From: Tissierella pigra | GTDB taxonomy: Bacteria; Bacillota; Clostridia; Tissierellales; Tissierellaceae | DNA length: 59,026 nucleotides | Assembly: GCF_009695605.1 (NCBI RefSeq) | Contig: NZ_VUNQ01000021.1 | Coordinates: 1-59,026 of the forward strand | Direction: 5' to 3' | The notes under the pieces: generated by a model | What the model was told of the DNA's origin: nothing | What the model saw: only the letters and a program-made list of their open reading frames with translations | Databases searched by the model: none | Part shown: positions 32,625 through 42,254 of the stretch, one piece after another | Position numbering within the stretch: the stretch's first letter is position 1 | Layout: every line of letters starts with the position of its first letter | Made by a program: the position numbers and the translations under genes

Positions 32625-35600
32625 CTATTTGTTTTGAATCGTTGTTCTTGGTAAGTTTAGTATTGCATCTTCGATTTCTCTAGCATCATGAACGTCTGGA
32701 AAGACTAATTTATCTATATGATTATGAACTATTTTAGCAGGTTGAGTTGTAGACTGATTTTGCACCACTGTAGGGCGGTTAATGGATTTTCTATCTAGGC
32801 TAGGAACATTTATACTAGGAACTAAACTTTGAGTGGTTTGTATGCTTTTTAGTGTATCTGAAACATTAGCAACCAATGAGCTAGTCGTCACATCCATTAA
32901 TGTTTGCATGTTAGGTAAGAAATTTTTATATATATTTTCCTCTGGTATAAATAACTCACCTTTCAATGCTTTAACCATTTGTTCATTAGGTTTTGTGTTG
33001 AAAAATTTATTTACCAGATGTGGCAAATCTCTATTACCATCTCCTACAATTCCACCTTCGTGTTTCTTGTTGACGTTTCCAATAATCCCACCAATAGTAC
33101 CGCCTATAATCGAACCAGGACCACCACCAATAATGCCTCCAATAATTGAGCCGATGCCACCGCCAATAGCACTACTTCCCATACCACTACTAGACGACCC
33201 TTGATTGCCACTACCATCAGGCGGACTGTAAAATCCCTGCTCACCAGCACCGTACTTTGGCGTAGGTAATGGAGTAGATAATTTGTCTACTAAGGCATCA
33301 TACTCCCTAGCAATATCATCAAAGAATCCTGTTAATGTACCATATATCTCAACCCAATGTTGACCAAAAGTTTCATGTAAGGTTGTCATGGCTTCATCAG
33401 TCAGCTTATCAATATCCATGTAGTATCTATCTAGGTTTTCTTTCTCTGTAGCAAAAGCCTCATTAGTAAGCCTTTCTTTTTCAGCATATTTATCCTGTAG
33501 ATCCTTTATCTCATCTTGATATTCTTTGATACGTCTTTGTTTTGCTTCAATTTGCCTTTTTAAGTCATTTTGATATTCCCATTCGTCATAGTCTTCTTTA
33601 GCTTTCTGCAAATCCTTTAAAGTTTGTTTTTGCAAATCCTTAAGTTCTTTACTATGTTGTTTCTCTAAATCCTCAATTCGTTCATTAGAATCTTTTACCT
33701 TCTCTTCAGTATCTTTAATTTGTTTTTCAACATTATCTATAGCGTCTTGGTCTACAACAAAATCAAAATCCCAAGTTCCATCTGCTAATTCCTTATATTG
33801 CCGTATGGTTTTTTGATTACGGATATTATCAAGTTTATTCCTTAGTTCCAGAAGTTCATTTTCATATTCTTGCCTTTTAATCTTTTCCTTTTCAATATCT
33901 TCCTGGCGTTTTAGATAAGCTTCACGTTCACGTTCCAATCCAAGTAATTCAGTCTGTTCCTCCGTTAAATCAGAGAGCTCTTTATTTTGTAGGGCATAAT
34001 ATCTATCTTCAAGTCGAGAGATTTCTTCTAATCTTTTAGACCTTTCAATATTCTCTTGTCTTAGCCGTTCATTTTCTTGAATCCTATCTATTTCATCCTG
34101 AATTCTATCTATTTGAGATTGCTTACTTGCGATTTCTGATTCCATTTGTTGTCTGATAAGCTTAAGTTGCTCATTAGCTAAACGTTGACGATACTCCAAG
34201 TCCATGTAAGCATTACGTTTTTCGGCTTCAATAATTTCACGCAATTTATTTCTTGTCATTTCTTCTTGTTTTATTACTATATTGGATAGTTCTCTTTCTA
34301 AATCCTTAGTAGTACTTACTAAATTTTTAGCTTCTGAATTTGATTCTAACCAAGCTTTTTTAATTCTTTGCATTTGCTGGAAAACTTTATCCATATTTTC
34401 CTGTTGGGATTTAGTGGCTTTATTGTATTGATTAATATAAGCTACAGTTTGTTCTGCATTAGAATCAAACCATAAATCAATATTATAATTTTTATTAGCA
34501 TTACGGAGATCATTAGCTTTTTTATGCAATTCATCTTGTTCTTTTTGATATGATTTAATGATTTTCCGATTGTTTTCTATAATTCTTCCAGTTATTCTAT
34601 GTTGTTCATTTAAGCCTTTAAGGCCTTCAATGCTATTAGCTAAGTTAAGCTGCTTATTTAATAAATCAGATGTTTTTTCTAGATTATCATTTTTAGTTTT
34701 TATAGCTCTGATTTCTGCATCAATAGAATCTAAAAATTTACGTTCATCTTTTTTATCTTTAGATTTAGAAGTGGAAACTCCATAGTTTTTATCGTTTAGC
34801 ATATCTTCTAACATATTCGAACGCTTTTCAGCTTCTTCAAGGAATTTTATAGCATTTTCATAATTAGCTAAATCAGACTCTAAACTTTTCATTTCATCAT
34901 CAAAGTATTGATTATAATTTTTACCAAAATCTTTATCACTTATTATTCCTAATGGATCTATAACTTTAGTCACATCAGAAATAGCATTAGCTTTTTTTAT
35001 AGCTTCTTCATGAGCAATCCTTTGTAATGCAACTCTAGCAGTAGCAAGATTTTTAAGTTGTTCAATTTCAAGACCATAGTTCTTGATTCTAGATTCAACT
35101 TGAGTCTTAACAGCATTAGCTAAATCCATTTCAGACTTTATGCCATCAGTGGCAGTTTGAATTTTAGCTTGCCTTAAATTTTCTAGAGCAGAAACTTCGA
35201 CTGTATAACCTTTGGTAGTTTGCTTAACAGCCTCAGTATTAAGATTGTATTTTTCGATTAGATCTAATATGGTATCTATAGATAATGACTGCCCACGTTT
35301 GACATCATATATAGCTTGATTTAATGTTTTTAAATCATCAAAGCCTTTTTTAGCAGCAGTACCCATGTTACTTAATGCTGTTTTGAGGTCAAATGTAGCT
35401 TTTGTAGTATCCCTAATAGCCTTACTATCTCCAAAGGCATTCTCCATAGCTAAGACAAAATTATCTAATTCAGGCTTTCCTTGTGCAAAGTTTCTAACCA
35501 ATCTCATGATAGCATTACTAGTTTCATCGATACCTTTAGTATCATTATTAGCTATAGCTTTTTGATACTTTTCAGACCATTCCTCAAAGTCAGAGGAAGT

Positions 35601-38333
35601 AAATTCTTTTATAGCTTTTTCTAATTCATCCCTGAGTTCAAATATATTTCTAGGAGCTTGAGATAATCCTTTAGCTAATTCCGTAGCATAAGCTCTAGCA
35701 CTATCGGATATAGTTACACCACTTTGGCTTAATTGGTTAGCAATCTTAACAGCATCTTCTTTTAAAAGTTGTTGTGTTTCTTTAGTATCCTCTGCTATAG
35801 AATTTCTTACATCACCTAATGCTTTGTCAAGATTAGATTTTTCTCTACTTAAATTACTAATATAATCTCTTAGTATTTTAGCTCCATGTTCAGTAGAACC
35901 ATCAATCTTTGCTGTACCAGATAGAGATGTAGTAATTTCTTTATTTACAAGAGCATTAGTATATTTATTAATTTGCTCTTGTATTTTTAATAAATCGGTT
36001 TCTAGTTGTTCTTTTTCTGCTAGGTGTTTTTTAAGACTTTCAACATCTTGATTATTTCTACCTTTAACGGCCGTTTCAAGGTTTTCTTCTTCTATAGCTT
36101 TTAATTCTTCTAAGGCTTTAATTCTATTTTGAATAGCATTAGTAGAGTCTGCATAAGCTTGACCTTCTGTATCAATTCCAGTAATGGAAACTCCATATAA
36201 TTCAACTAATTCTTTTTGTATTTCTTTTAGTCTTGTCTTTTCATCGGCAGTAGCAGTAAGGTTTTTCTCTTTATCCTTTAGAGTTTCATATTCTCTAGAA
36301 AGTTCAATCAATCCTTGCCTTTGTTCCTCATAGGACTTAATATTATCCTTTGCTACTTCAATTGCTTTTGCCTGCTCTTCTCTTTGTTTTTTAATAGCAT
36401 TAGTTATAGCTATAATAGCACCTACAGCAACAGAAAGAGTAAGCAATCCAGCATTAGCTTGAATAAAGGCACCAACCCCAGTTGCACCAGATTTAAGTGC
36501 AGATGTAAGATTTAGAACAGAACCTTTTAAGTCTGTTATAGATAATGATACCTTGGGAAGTTCAACCCCAAATGTTTTCATTCCTAATTGTAAGGTCTTT
36601 ACGACTAAGAATGTACTTGTAAAAGCAGATATTGTATCTTGAGCACCCTTAGGTAACTTAGTAAACATAGTTAATGCACTAGTTCCACCATCGGCTAATA
36701 TCTTTAAAGAACCACCGACACCAGCATCACCCATAGCAACAGCTAAAGCTTCCATAGATGCTTTTAGAGATTCTTGTTTCTTTTCTAGAGTTTCCATTGC
36801 ATCAGCATTTTCACGCATAGAGTAACCTTCTGCATCCATCATATTATTAAGTACACCTTGAACATTAGCTAATCTTTCAATCATACCTATAAAATAGTTT
36901 CTTCTGTAAACACCAGCTGCAGCTTGAGAAATGTCTCTTTGTTGAAGGTCATTCCATTCTTCTTGCATACCTAATGCATTGGATAATTCTTCACTAAATA
37001 AATTAGCATCATCAGCAGATTTTACAAATCCATCTTGAATATCAGCAGATAGAGTATTCCAGTTAGAAGCTATATCTTTAAATATATCTAGAACATTTCT
37101 AAATTGAGTCTTAGCTGAATCAGCAAACATACTAATTCCTAAATCTTCAAGTGTTTTAATTGATCCTGGTCTTTGAATGTATGACAAGATAGAGTTAAGA
37201 GCATTACCAACTTCTTGTCCAGTACGGCCTGAAGCTTCACGCATAACAGTTAATATTCCTAAAGTTTCTTCAAGGGATAAATTCATTATTCTAGCAGCAC
37301 CAGATGAACGTAATAATCCATCAACTAAATCTTGAGAAGTAACAGAATGTCTATCAGCAGTGATATTAATCTTATCCATTACTAGAGCCATATCCTCAGC
37401 TTGTAGGTTCCATTGAGCCATAATACCAATCATAGCTTCAGTAGCTTGAGTTGCATCTAATTCAGCAGTATTTAGAGCGAGTAGGGAAGTCTTAGTAAGT
37501 TCTAGAGAATCAGCTACATTATAACCGGATTGAGCCCATCGTAAGGCTACACTTTGAACATTTGTAAAAGTTTGGCCGTAATCTACACCTAGTTTAAACA
37601 AGTTGTCTCTATATTCATCAAATACGAATGATGAATCGGTCATAACTCTAGCAATCTCAACCATTCCCATTTCAACTTCTTTGATAGTTTGGGTAGCTTC
37701 TTTTGCAGCATTAGTCATGCCATAAAACACTCCACCAGTAGCGAACCAAGATACACGTCTTTGCATCTCATCGCCAAACCAGTCGGGGTTTTCTCTAGTC
37801 TTGTCAGATATTCCAGCTCTAGTTTGAGCTCTTAATATATCTAGTTGTTCCTTTAATTGTTGAGTTTGTTTAACTTCCTCAGCCGATAGTTTCCCTTCGG
37901 ATTGTAGTCTAGCTTGAACTAATGCCAATTGCTCTCTTATTGTACCAGCTTGCTTGGAATATTCATCACTTAATCCTTTAGCTGTAGCTCTTTGTTGTAT
38001 AGATGCAGCTTGAGCTTGCATTTGAGCCAAGGAACTTTCTTTCATACTTTTAGCCATATCTCTAACGGTAGTAGAAGTTGCTTTAGCTTCATCTTTTATA
38101 GTTTTAAATGGTTTGCCCCATTGGTCTAGTATCTGCTTATTTCCTATGTTGCCTAATTGAGAAGAGAATATATTATTAATATCCTTAACAGAACTCAGGG
38201 CATTGTCCTTCATAATAGCCAATTCTTTATTTAAGTCAGATACAACTTTTTCAAACTTTAAAGTTGAAGATATGGCAGGGGAGTAATCAAGCCCCAAAGA
38301 CTGCATTATTTTTACGATACTATCATCATTCAT
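32625..38333 (-). CDS. Tail tape measure protein
   Basis: 1902 residues, the largest gene. Residues ~230-400 (QTFTNVQSVALRWAQSG, GLLRSSGAARIMNLSLEETL, GQEVGNALNSILSYI) are the TP901-type tape measure core. A hydrophobic patch near 600-650 is followed by very long coiled coils (about 660-1720). A glycine zipper (IGGIIGGGPGSIIGGTIGG) and a final helical tail lie at the C-terminus. It sets tail length and probably helps DNA entry through the membrane. By the usual 1.5 angstrom per residue rule the tail would be about 0.28 micrometres. Confidence 0.95.
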   Translation of the reverse strand: MNDDSIVKIMQSLGLDYSPAISSTLKFEKVVSDLNKELAIMKDNALSSVKDINNIFSSQLGNIGNKQILDQWGKPFKTIKDEAKATSTTVRDMAKSMKESSLAQMQAQAASIQQRATAKGLSDEYSKQAGTIREQLALVQARLQSEGKLSAEEVKQTQQLKEQLDILRAQTRAGISDKTRENPDWFGDEMQRRVSWFATGGVFYGMTNAAKEATQTIKEVEMGMVEIARVMTDSSFVFDEYRDNLFKLGVDYGQTFTNVQSVALRWAQSGYNVADSLELTKTSLLALNTAELDATQATEAMIGIMAQWNLQAEDMALVMDKINITADRHSVTSQDLVDGLLRSSGAARIMNLSLEETLGILTVMREASGRTGQEVGNALNSILSYIQRPGSIKTLEDLGISMFADSAKTQFRNVLDIFKDIASNWNTLSADIQDGFVKSADDANLFSEELSNALGMQEEWNDLQQRDISQAAAGVYRRNYFIGMIERLANVQGVLNNMMDAEGYSMRENADAMETLEKKQESLKASMEALAVAMGDAGVGGSLKILADGGTSALTMFTKLPKGAQDTISAFTSTFLVVKTLQLGMKTFGVELPKVSLSITDLKGSVLNLTSALKSGATGVGAFIQANAGLLTLSVAVGAIIAITNAIKKQREEQAKAIEVAKDNIKSYEEQRQGLIELSREYETLKDKEKNLTATADEKTRLKEIQKELVELYGVSITGIDTEGQAYADSTNAIQNRIKALEELKAIEEENLETAVKGRNNQDVESLKKHLAEKEQLETDLLKIQEQINKYTNALVNKEITTSLSGTAKIDGSTEHGAKILRDYISNLSREKSNLDKALGDVRNSIAEDTKETQQLLKEDAVKIANQLSQSGVTISDSARAYATELAKGLSQAPRNIFELRDELEKAIKEFTSSDFEEWSEKYQKAIANNDTKGIDETSNAIMRLVRNFAQGKPELDNFVLAMENAFGDSKAIRDTTKATFDLKTALSNMGTAAKKGFDDLKTLNQAIYDVKRGQSLSIDTILDLIEKYNLNTEAVKQTTKGYTVEVSALENLRQAKIQTATDGIKSEMDLANAVKTQVESRIKNYGLEIEQLKNLATARVALQRIAHEEAIKKANAISDVTKVIDPLGIISDKDFGKNYNQYFDDEMKSLESDLANYENAIKFLEEAEKRSNMLEDMLNDKNYGVSTSKSKDKKDERKFLDSIDAEIRAIKTKNDNLEKTSDLLNKQLNLANSIEGLKGLNEQHRITGRIIENNRKIIKSYQKEQDELHKKANDLRNANKNYNIDLWFDSNAEQTVAYINQYNKATKSQQENMDKVFQQMQRIKKAWLESNSEAKNLVSTTKDLERELSNIVIKQEEMTRNKLREIIEAEKRNAYMDLEYRQRLANEQLKLIRQQMESEIASKQSQIDRIQDEIDRIQENERLRQENIERSKRLEEISRLEDRYYALQNKELSDLTEEQTELLGLEREREAYLKRQEDIEKEKIKRQEYENELLELRNKLDNIRNQKTIRQYKELADGTWDFDFVVDQDAIDNVEKQIKDTEEKVKDSNERIEDLEKQHSKELKDLQKQTLKDLQKAKEDYDEWEYQNDLKRQIEAKQRRIKEYQDEIKDLQDKYAEKERLTNEAFATEKENLDRYYMDIDKLTDEAMTTLHETFGQHWVEIYGTLTGFFDDIAREYDALVDKLSTPLPTPKYGAGEQGFYSPPDGSGNQGSSSSGMGSSAIGGGIGSIIGGIIGGGPGSIIGGTIGGIIGNVNKKHEGGIVGDGNRDLPHLVNKFFNTKPNEQMVKALKGELFIPEENIYKNFLPNMQTLMDVTTSSLVANVSDTLKSIQTTQSLVPSINVPSLDRKSINRPTVVQNQSTTQPAKIVHNHIDKLVFPDVHDAREIEDAILNLPRTTIQNK

Positions 38334-38357
38334 ATAATCACCACACTTTCTAGTGCG

Positions 38358-38756
38358 TTACATTCCACTAAACATATTTGCTATAGCAGCGAACTGATTA
38401 ACTGTTGGAGGTTCTCCATTGTTTTGTGGGGTAGGGGATAGAGTGGAGGTACCTAACATATTAGGTAGTCCCATCTTTATTGAAATGTTTTCTTCGGCTC
38501 CATCCAGAATGGCCATAATTTGAGGGATGGTTCTACGAGCAATTTCCTCATAAGCCATCCCTGTATGATATAACACTCTCGAATAAATCTTCCCCCAATC
38601 AGGGGGCTTGTTATCGTCTTTGATAAGGATAGAAATTAAACTTTCTTTAGAATCAGCTTCGTCAACTTCAAGCTTTCTATTTGTGCATTCAGCCTTTAAA
38701 TCACTATCAGTCCAGTTTTTATATTTATTTTCCTTATCATCACTGGAAGGAGCCAA
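38358..38756 (-). CDS. Second tail assembly chaperone frame (T of G/GT)
   Basis: 132 residues from TTG 38756 if translated alone. The N-terminal DLKAECTNRKLEVDEADSK resembles a SAP-like helix pair. GKIYSRVLYHTGMAYEEIA is consistent with the C-terminal part of tail chaperones. It has no good ribosome binding site, lies in the -1 frame relative to the upstream chaperone, and is most likely reached by frameshifting at GGGATAAG. Position between the G-like gene and the tape measure is canonical. Confidence 0.65.
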   Translation of the reverse strand: MAPSSDDKENKYKNWTDSDLKAECTNRKLEVDEADSKESLISILIKDDNKPPDWGKIYSRVLYHTGMAYEEIARRTIPQIMAILDGAEENISIKMGLPNMLGTSTLSPTPQNNGEPPTVNQFAAIANMFSGM

Positions 38757-38757
38757 A

Positions 38758-38765
38758 CTTATCCC
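38758..38765 (-). promoter_or_regulatory. Putative -1 frameshift site at the chaperone junction
   Basis: Minus strand reads TCG GGA TAA G in the upstream frame. A one-base backward slip of the GGA codon to GGG gives ATA AGT TTG GCT, which continues the downstream gene. The G-GGA context is the same as in the lambda slippery sequence GGGAAAG, but here with a stop codon next in place of AAG. Confidence 0.5.
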
Positions 38766-39082
38766 GATAGATCACACAACTTTCTAAAGAATTTCCTTAA
38801 ATCAACAACATTCCAACCATAATCCATTACTTTTTCAAGAGATACAGGATTACTTTCTTCATCAAAGCAATATCCAGTTAACCATCTATTAACTTTTTCT
38901 TTAGCTTTTTCATTAGCAATATTAAATAATTGAGTATCTATACTTAGGTTATCTTTCATAAATTCTTCAATATCTTTTAACTCAATAGGCTTTACTATAT
39001 AAGATTTTTCTTTAACAATAAAAGAATCCCCGTCCCCTAACATAACGGAAAGGGGAGTAGGGGATTTGTTTGCCTTACTCAT
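38759..39082 (-). CDS. Tail assembly chaperone (G-like)
   Basis: 107 residues. IKPIELKDIEEFMKDNLSI-like start, FMKDN, then LTGYCFDEESNPVSLEKVM and WNVVDLRKFFRKLCD match tail assembly chaperones that sit between the tail tube and tape measure. They coat the tape measure during assembly. Ends with a Gly codon before TAA in the GGGATAAG motif. Confidence 0.75.
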   Translation of the reverse strand: MSKANKSPTPLSVMLGDGDSFIVKEKSYIVKPIELKDIEEFMKDNLSIDTQLFNIANEKAKEKVNRWLTGYCFDEESNPVSLEKVMDYGWNVVDLRKFFRKLCDLSG

Positions 39083-39107
39083 AAGATTACCTCCTTATAT
39101 TCGATTT

Positions 39108-39884
39108 TTATTTCAATGGAGTAGCCATATAATCAACAGCTCTGTTATTTCCTCTAGGTTTTAGAATAGTGAAGGTTATAGTAATAGGTTGTGGTTCTCC
39201 ACCTTGAGCAGGAGGGTTGATTGAACCCATTACTTTTGCTTTATCTAATATCAATGCAGTGTTATATAAGGTTTCATCTTCACCAGTAGCCTCACCAGAG
39301 ATAATTACTTGATACGATTCTCTCTTTGGGGTTTTAGGAAGTCCAAATTTAGTTACATTAGTAGCTTGAAAATCATAAGTAACAAATAAAGCTTTACCAG
39401 CATCTTCTTCATTAAATTCTAATTTTCCCCCAGTAAGCTTATATTTCCCAGTCGTTACATCAGCTTCAGCTTTTTCCCAAGGCTTGCCATGAATATCTAC
39501 TAAAATGAGAGAATCTGCCAATGGTGTATTTGCTAACGTGACTTCAAATGGAGCTTCATCAGGTACAAGTATTTCTTCATCAATTATTGGGAATGGAGCA
39601 CTTGCCACTTCTTCAATTTCGTCTCCCATAAAATAAGCATATAACTCAGGTGGCATAAACCCTAATTGGATAGCTACAGTACCTTCGATAGAGGTGTCAG
39701 GTTGTGCGGCGTTCCATAAGCTATTACCATCACCGATAGGAGTACCATTGATTGTGATGTTAGGTGTAATAGATTGAACAACACCATTTCTAAAATATGA
39801 GGTTAATGCACTTCTAACAGGTCTGCCATCTACATACTTGTTAAGCATAAATTTACCAGCTTTACTAAAATAAATTGGTTGCAT
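39108..39884 (-). CDS. Major tail tube protein
   Basis: 258 residues from ATG 39884 (GAAAGGATG upstream; six extra codons in the longer frame overlap that site). Beta-rich tail tube fold with NGVVQSITPNITINGTPIGD, a central Ig-like insertion (APFEVTLANTPLADSLILVD), and TFTILKPRGNNRAVDYM at the end. It polymerises into the tail tube around the tape measure. Next to chaperones as expected. Confidence 0.82.
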   Translation of the reverse strand: MQPIYFSKAGKFMLNKYVDGRPVRSALTSYFRNGVVQSITPNITINGTPIGDGNSLWNAAQPDTSIEGTVAIQLGFMPPELYAYFMGDEIEEVASAPFPIIDEEILVPDEAPFEVTLANTPLADSLILVDIHGKPWEKAEADVTTGKYKLTGGKLEFNEEDAGKALFVTYDFQATNVTKFGLPKTPKRESYQVIISGEATGEDETLYNTALILDKAKVMGSINPPAQGGEPQPITITFTILKPRGNNRAVDYMATPLK

Positions 39885-39898
39885 AAAAACACATCCTT

Positions 39899-40318
39899 TC
39901 AAATTGTTCTATAAAATTTAAATCTACTCCCACAACAAAAAAAACCTTGCATGGTGGGGAGTTCACCAAGTTGGCCATTAAAATAGGTATATCTTTTATT
40001 TATTTTCTTCTTATGGAGTAACTTCTTTACGTGTTCTTGAATTTCCCAAGCCTTAAAATCATGAATTGCAGGTACATGAATATCTATTTGAACAACAGAT
40101 TGCAAGAAACTTTCATTTTTTGTAGGTCTATCTGGTACAAAGTAAATACAAAGTCTTTTTTCATTAGTTGCTAAATCATTCCATTGGCTACGTTTTATAA
40201 TTCTTTTAGCAATTTCGATATTAGGCTTACCTGTTAAATCTAAGAGTTCCAATATTTTAGCATTTTGAATTATGAGTCTTTGTATTGCATTTAAGTCAGC
40301 AGAGGGAGTAAAAGCCAT
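39899..40318 (-). CDS. Tail completion/terminator protein (putative)
   Basis: 139 residues from ATG 40318 (AAGGTGGTGG upstream). DIHVPAIHDFKAWEIQEHVKK is characteristic of tail terminator-type proteins preceding the tail tube. It likely caps the tail for joining to the head. Confidence 0.6.
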   Translation of the reverse strand: MAFTPSADLNAIQRLIIQNAKILELLDLTGKPNIEIAKRIIKRSQWNDLATNEKRLCIYFVPDRPTKNESFLQSVVQIDIHVPAIHDFKAWEIQEHVKKLLHKKKINKRYTYFNGQLGELPTMQGFFCCGSRFKFYRTI

Positions 40319-40340
40319 AAAACCACCACCTTTAGGGCAT

Positions 40341-40364
40341 AAAAATAACCCCATATGGGGTTTC
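40341..40364 (-). terminator. Intra-operon terminator
   Basis: AACCCC-ATAT-GGGGTT is a perfect 6-bp stem with 4-base loop, then TATTTTTATG on the minus strand. It is the clearest member of a repeated hairpin family in the structural operon. Confidence 0.75.
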
Positions 40365-40368
40365 TAGT

Positions 40369-40557
40369 TTATAAAATTTTTATTTCATTGAAATCAAAAA
40401 CAAAGCACGATTCTACTTTTAAAGGGCAATTATCAAGTTTTATAATCATTCCAACACTTCCAAATACAGTTCTAGTTATATCATCGATAACTCCTGTTTC
40501 GTTGTAGTGAGGATGATTACTATCTATGATTTTTACTTTTTTACCGATTAAGTCCAT
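40369..40557 (-). CDS. Small KOW-like hypothetical protein
   Basis: 62 residues. LIGKKVKIIDSNHPHYNETG then IIKLDN is the signature of a small barrel similar to KOW motifs. It could bind RNA or tail proteins. Not identified. Confidence 0.55.
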   Translation of the reverse strand: MDLIGKKVKIIDSNHPHYNETGVIDDITRTVFGSVGMIIKLDNCPLKVESCFVFDFNEIKIL

Positions 40558-40569
40558 CTTAAAAAAACC

Positions 40570-41049
40570 TCAATTCTTATCAGTTATAATAAATTTACTA
40601 AAAGGAAAATTCCTTATAGTTTCTTTGATTTTTTCTTTCATCCTTCCGTTTTCCATCCACCTAGCAGCAGTTTTAATCGCATGAGATGGGGGAGTAGGAG
40701 AGAATATGCCAGCTCCTTCAAGGTCAAATCCACCTTTGCCATGACCAGTGATAGGATTACCAAATATATCTACTTGACCAGACGTATTAGGTCTAGTTCT
40801 GATTTTATTATCACGTCTAGCAGGGTTCCAAGCAGGGCTATTTTTATATGATTCTAAGGCAGGATTTGAAGTATCCATTAAGCTACCAGTTCCAAACTCA
40901 TCCATAACAGCCCATGCACCACCAGCTATAGATGCAGCAATTACATTAGCTACGTCTTTAATTTCTTCATCATGTAAACTTTCCTTACCTTCAGGAGTTT
41001 GCATACCTTGTTTAGCTTCATTTAGTAGTTCTTGTTGTAGGTCTTTCAT
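40570..41049 (-). CDS. HK97 gp10-like head-tail connector protein
   Basis: 159 residues from ATG 41049, but no ribosome binding site precedes it and the open frame extends upstream to about 41115. The extra codons ([20 protein letters not shown]) look like the true gp10-like N-terminus. The C-terminus ([20 protein letters not shown]) is typical. It is in the -1 frame relative to the previous gene at GGGATAAG. Either frameshifting or an indel explains the missing start. Confidence 0.6.
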   Translation of the reverse strand: MKDLQQELLNEAKQGMQTPEGKESLHDEEIKDVANVIAASIAGGAWAVMDEFGTGSLMDTSNPALESYKNSPAWNPARRDNKIRTRPNTSGQVDIFGNPITGHGKGGFDLEGAGIFSPTPPSHAIKTAARWMENGRMKEKIKETIRNFPFSKFIITDKN

Positions 41050-41101
41050 AGCATCAATTAAACTTTGCCTAAAGGCAGTAATACAACCTTGACTATCAAA
41101 T

Positions 41102-41109
41102 CTTATCCC
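41102..41109 (-). promoter_or_regulatory. Second GGGATAAG junction with -1 frame relation
   Basis: Minus strand reads ATG GGA TAA G at the end of the upstream connector gene. A -1 slip at GGA gives ATA AGA TTT GAT and continues into the gp10-like frame. Identical octamer to the chaperone junction. AAGGTG lies 5 bases before the ATG, as for a normal start. Confidence 0.45.
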
Positions 41110-41381
41110 ATGAAATCACCTTCTTTAGAGAGTTCTTTAAGATACTCATTTAATTTCTTGTGGCTCCTAATAGATGGTGATATTTGGACATTTCCATTAC
41201 ATACACATAACACCGTCCTATATGTGTACATTTGATAGCTAAGGTGAAAATTATCTTCTCTATTAGCATTGGGGTGATGAAAACTAAATATCCCACCATA
41301 CTCATTTCTAAGAATAAACCCATTATCTTTGATAGTGTTTATGATAGTATTTTCATTCCACTTTTGAAGGGGGTATCTCAT
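41103..41381 (-). CDS. Head-tail connector (head closure-type) protein
   Basis: 92 residues; ATG overlaps the upstream stop. Contains [15 protein letters not shown] and [16 protein letters not shown]. Position between connector genes suggests a head closure or stopper. The extent of its C-terminus depends on whether GGGATAAG is read as a stop or a slip site. Confidence 0.55.
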   Translation of the reverse strand: MRYPLQKWNENTIINTIKDNGFILRNEYGGIFSFHHPNANREDNFHLSYQMYTYRTVLCVCNGNVQISPSIRSHKKLNEYLKELSKEGDFMG

Positions 41382-41743
41382 TTCATCATCAGTCCTTGCA
41401 TAATCTTATTGCCTTTAGCCATATATCCTTTCTGTTTCTTATCCCAATTTTTCTGATACTTCTTTACATTGAAGGGTGGGGCAGAGGTACGACTTTTCAT
41501 TGCCATACATAAAATTCCACAAAGATAATATATACCAGCATTAGCAAGTTGATTAAACTTTTCTTCGGTATCAATTTTCTTGCCAAGAGAAGTCATCTTA
41601 TCCATACTAGGAGCAAGTAGTTGCTTCATTCCATCAATGTTTAAATCAGCATCAATAACACTGTTTGGGAGTAAAGTTTCATCTACTGTAAGCATCTTTC
41701 TAACTTTATCGTGATAACCTTCACCTAAATATTCTTCATACAT
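41378..41743 (-). CDS. Head-tail connector-region protein
   Basis: 121 residues. ADLNIDGMKQLLAPSMDKM and a basic C-terminus (KKYQKNWDKKQKGYMAKGNK). Helical. Genome position matches a gp6-like connector; family not certain. Confidence 0.5.
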   Translation of the reverse strand: MYEEYLGEGYHDKVRKMLTVDETLLPNSVIDADLNIDGMKQLLAPSMDKMTSLGKKIDTEEKFNQLANAGIYYLCGILCMAMKSRTSAPPFNVKKYQKNWDKKQKGYMAKGNKIMQGLMMK

Positions 41744-41744
41744 A

Positions 41745-42230
41745 TTACTTATCTCCTTTCTCTTCTTGATTAGATAGCACCTTATCCAATAATTTATTTC
41801 CTATTTGTCTAAACTTCTGATAATCTGGATTTTCAGGGTCACTATTCCAACCGAGATATTCTTTGGGAGATTTATTTAATGCACTTTTAGCCATATCAAA
41901 AGAATTTTGAGCTTTTAATTCTTTAATAAATTTAGGTATTTCTTTATCAGACAACAAAACCTCTCTTAATACTCTATGGTCCATATTAAATAAGAAATTA
42001 TAAACCAATAAGGCATATCTTAATTCTTCATAATCAGGTTTTTTATTATCCTTAACATCTTCAATTATTTCATATAGAGTTCTCATTACTGATTCCAGTT
42101 CATTACGGAAATAACCTTCTTGGTATCCATCGGCAAATCTTAGATATATGCGTTTTTTATCTTCAGCAATTTGAGTTCCAATTTGACCAGCACGAGTATT
42201 TTCATAATCTTCCTTAACTTTATATTTCAT
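41745..42230 (-). CDS. Hypothetical structural-region protein
   Basis: 161 residues, helical, acidic to neutral. KEDYENTRAGQIGTQIAEDK at the start; DYEELRYALLVYNFLFNMDH in the middle. Not recognised. Tightly coupled to the neighbours. Confidence 0.5.
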   Translation of the reverse strand: MKYKVKEDYENTRAGQIGTQIAEDKKRIYLRFADGYQEGYFRNELESVMRTLYEIIEDVKDNKKPDYEELRYALLVYNFLFNMDHRVLREVLLSDKEIPKFIKELKAQNSFDMAKSALNKSPKEYLGWNSDPENPDYQKFRQIGNKLLDKVLSNQEEKGDK

Positions 42231-42254
42231 AAAATTACCTCCATAATTTTATTT

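Noticed and set aside
38759-39082. Canonical slippery heptamer X XXY YYZ
   Set aside because: None seen in the chaperone overlap; only the G-GGA-TAA context supports a -1 slip, so the site was kept as putative.
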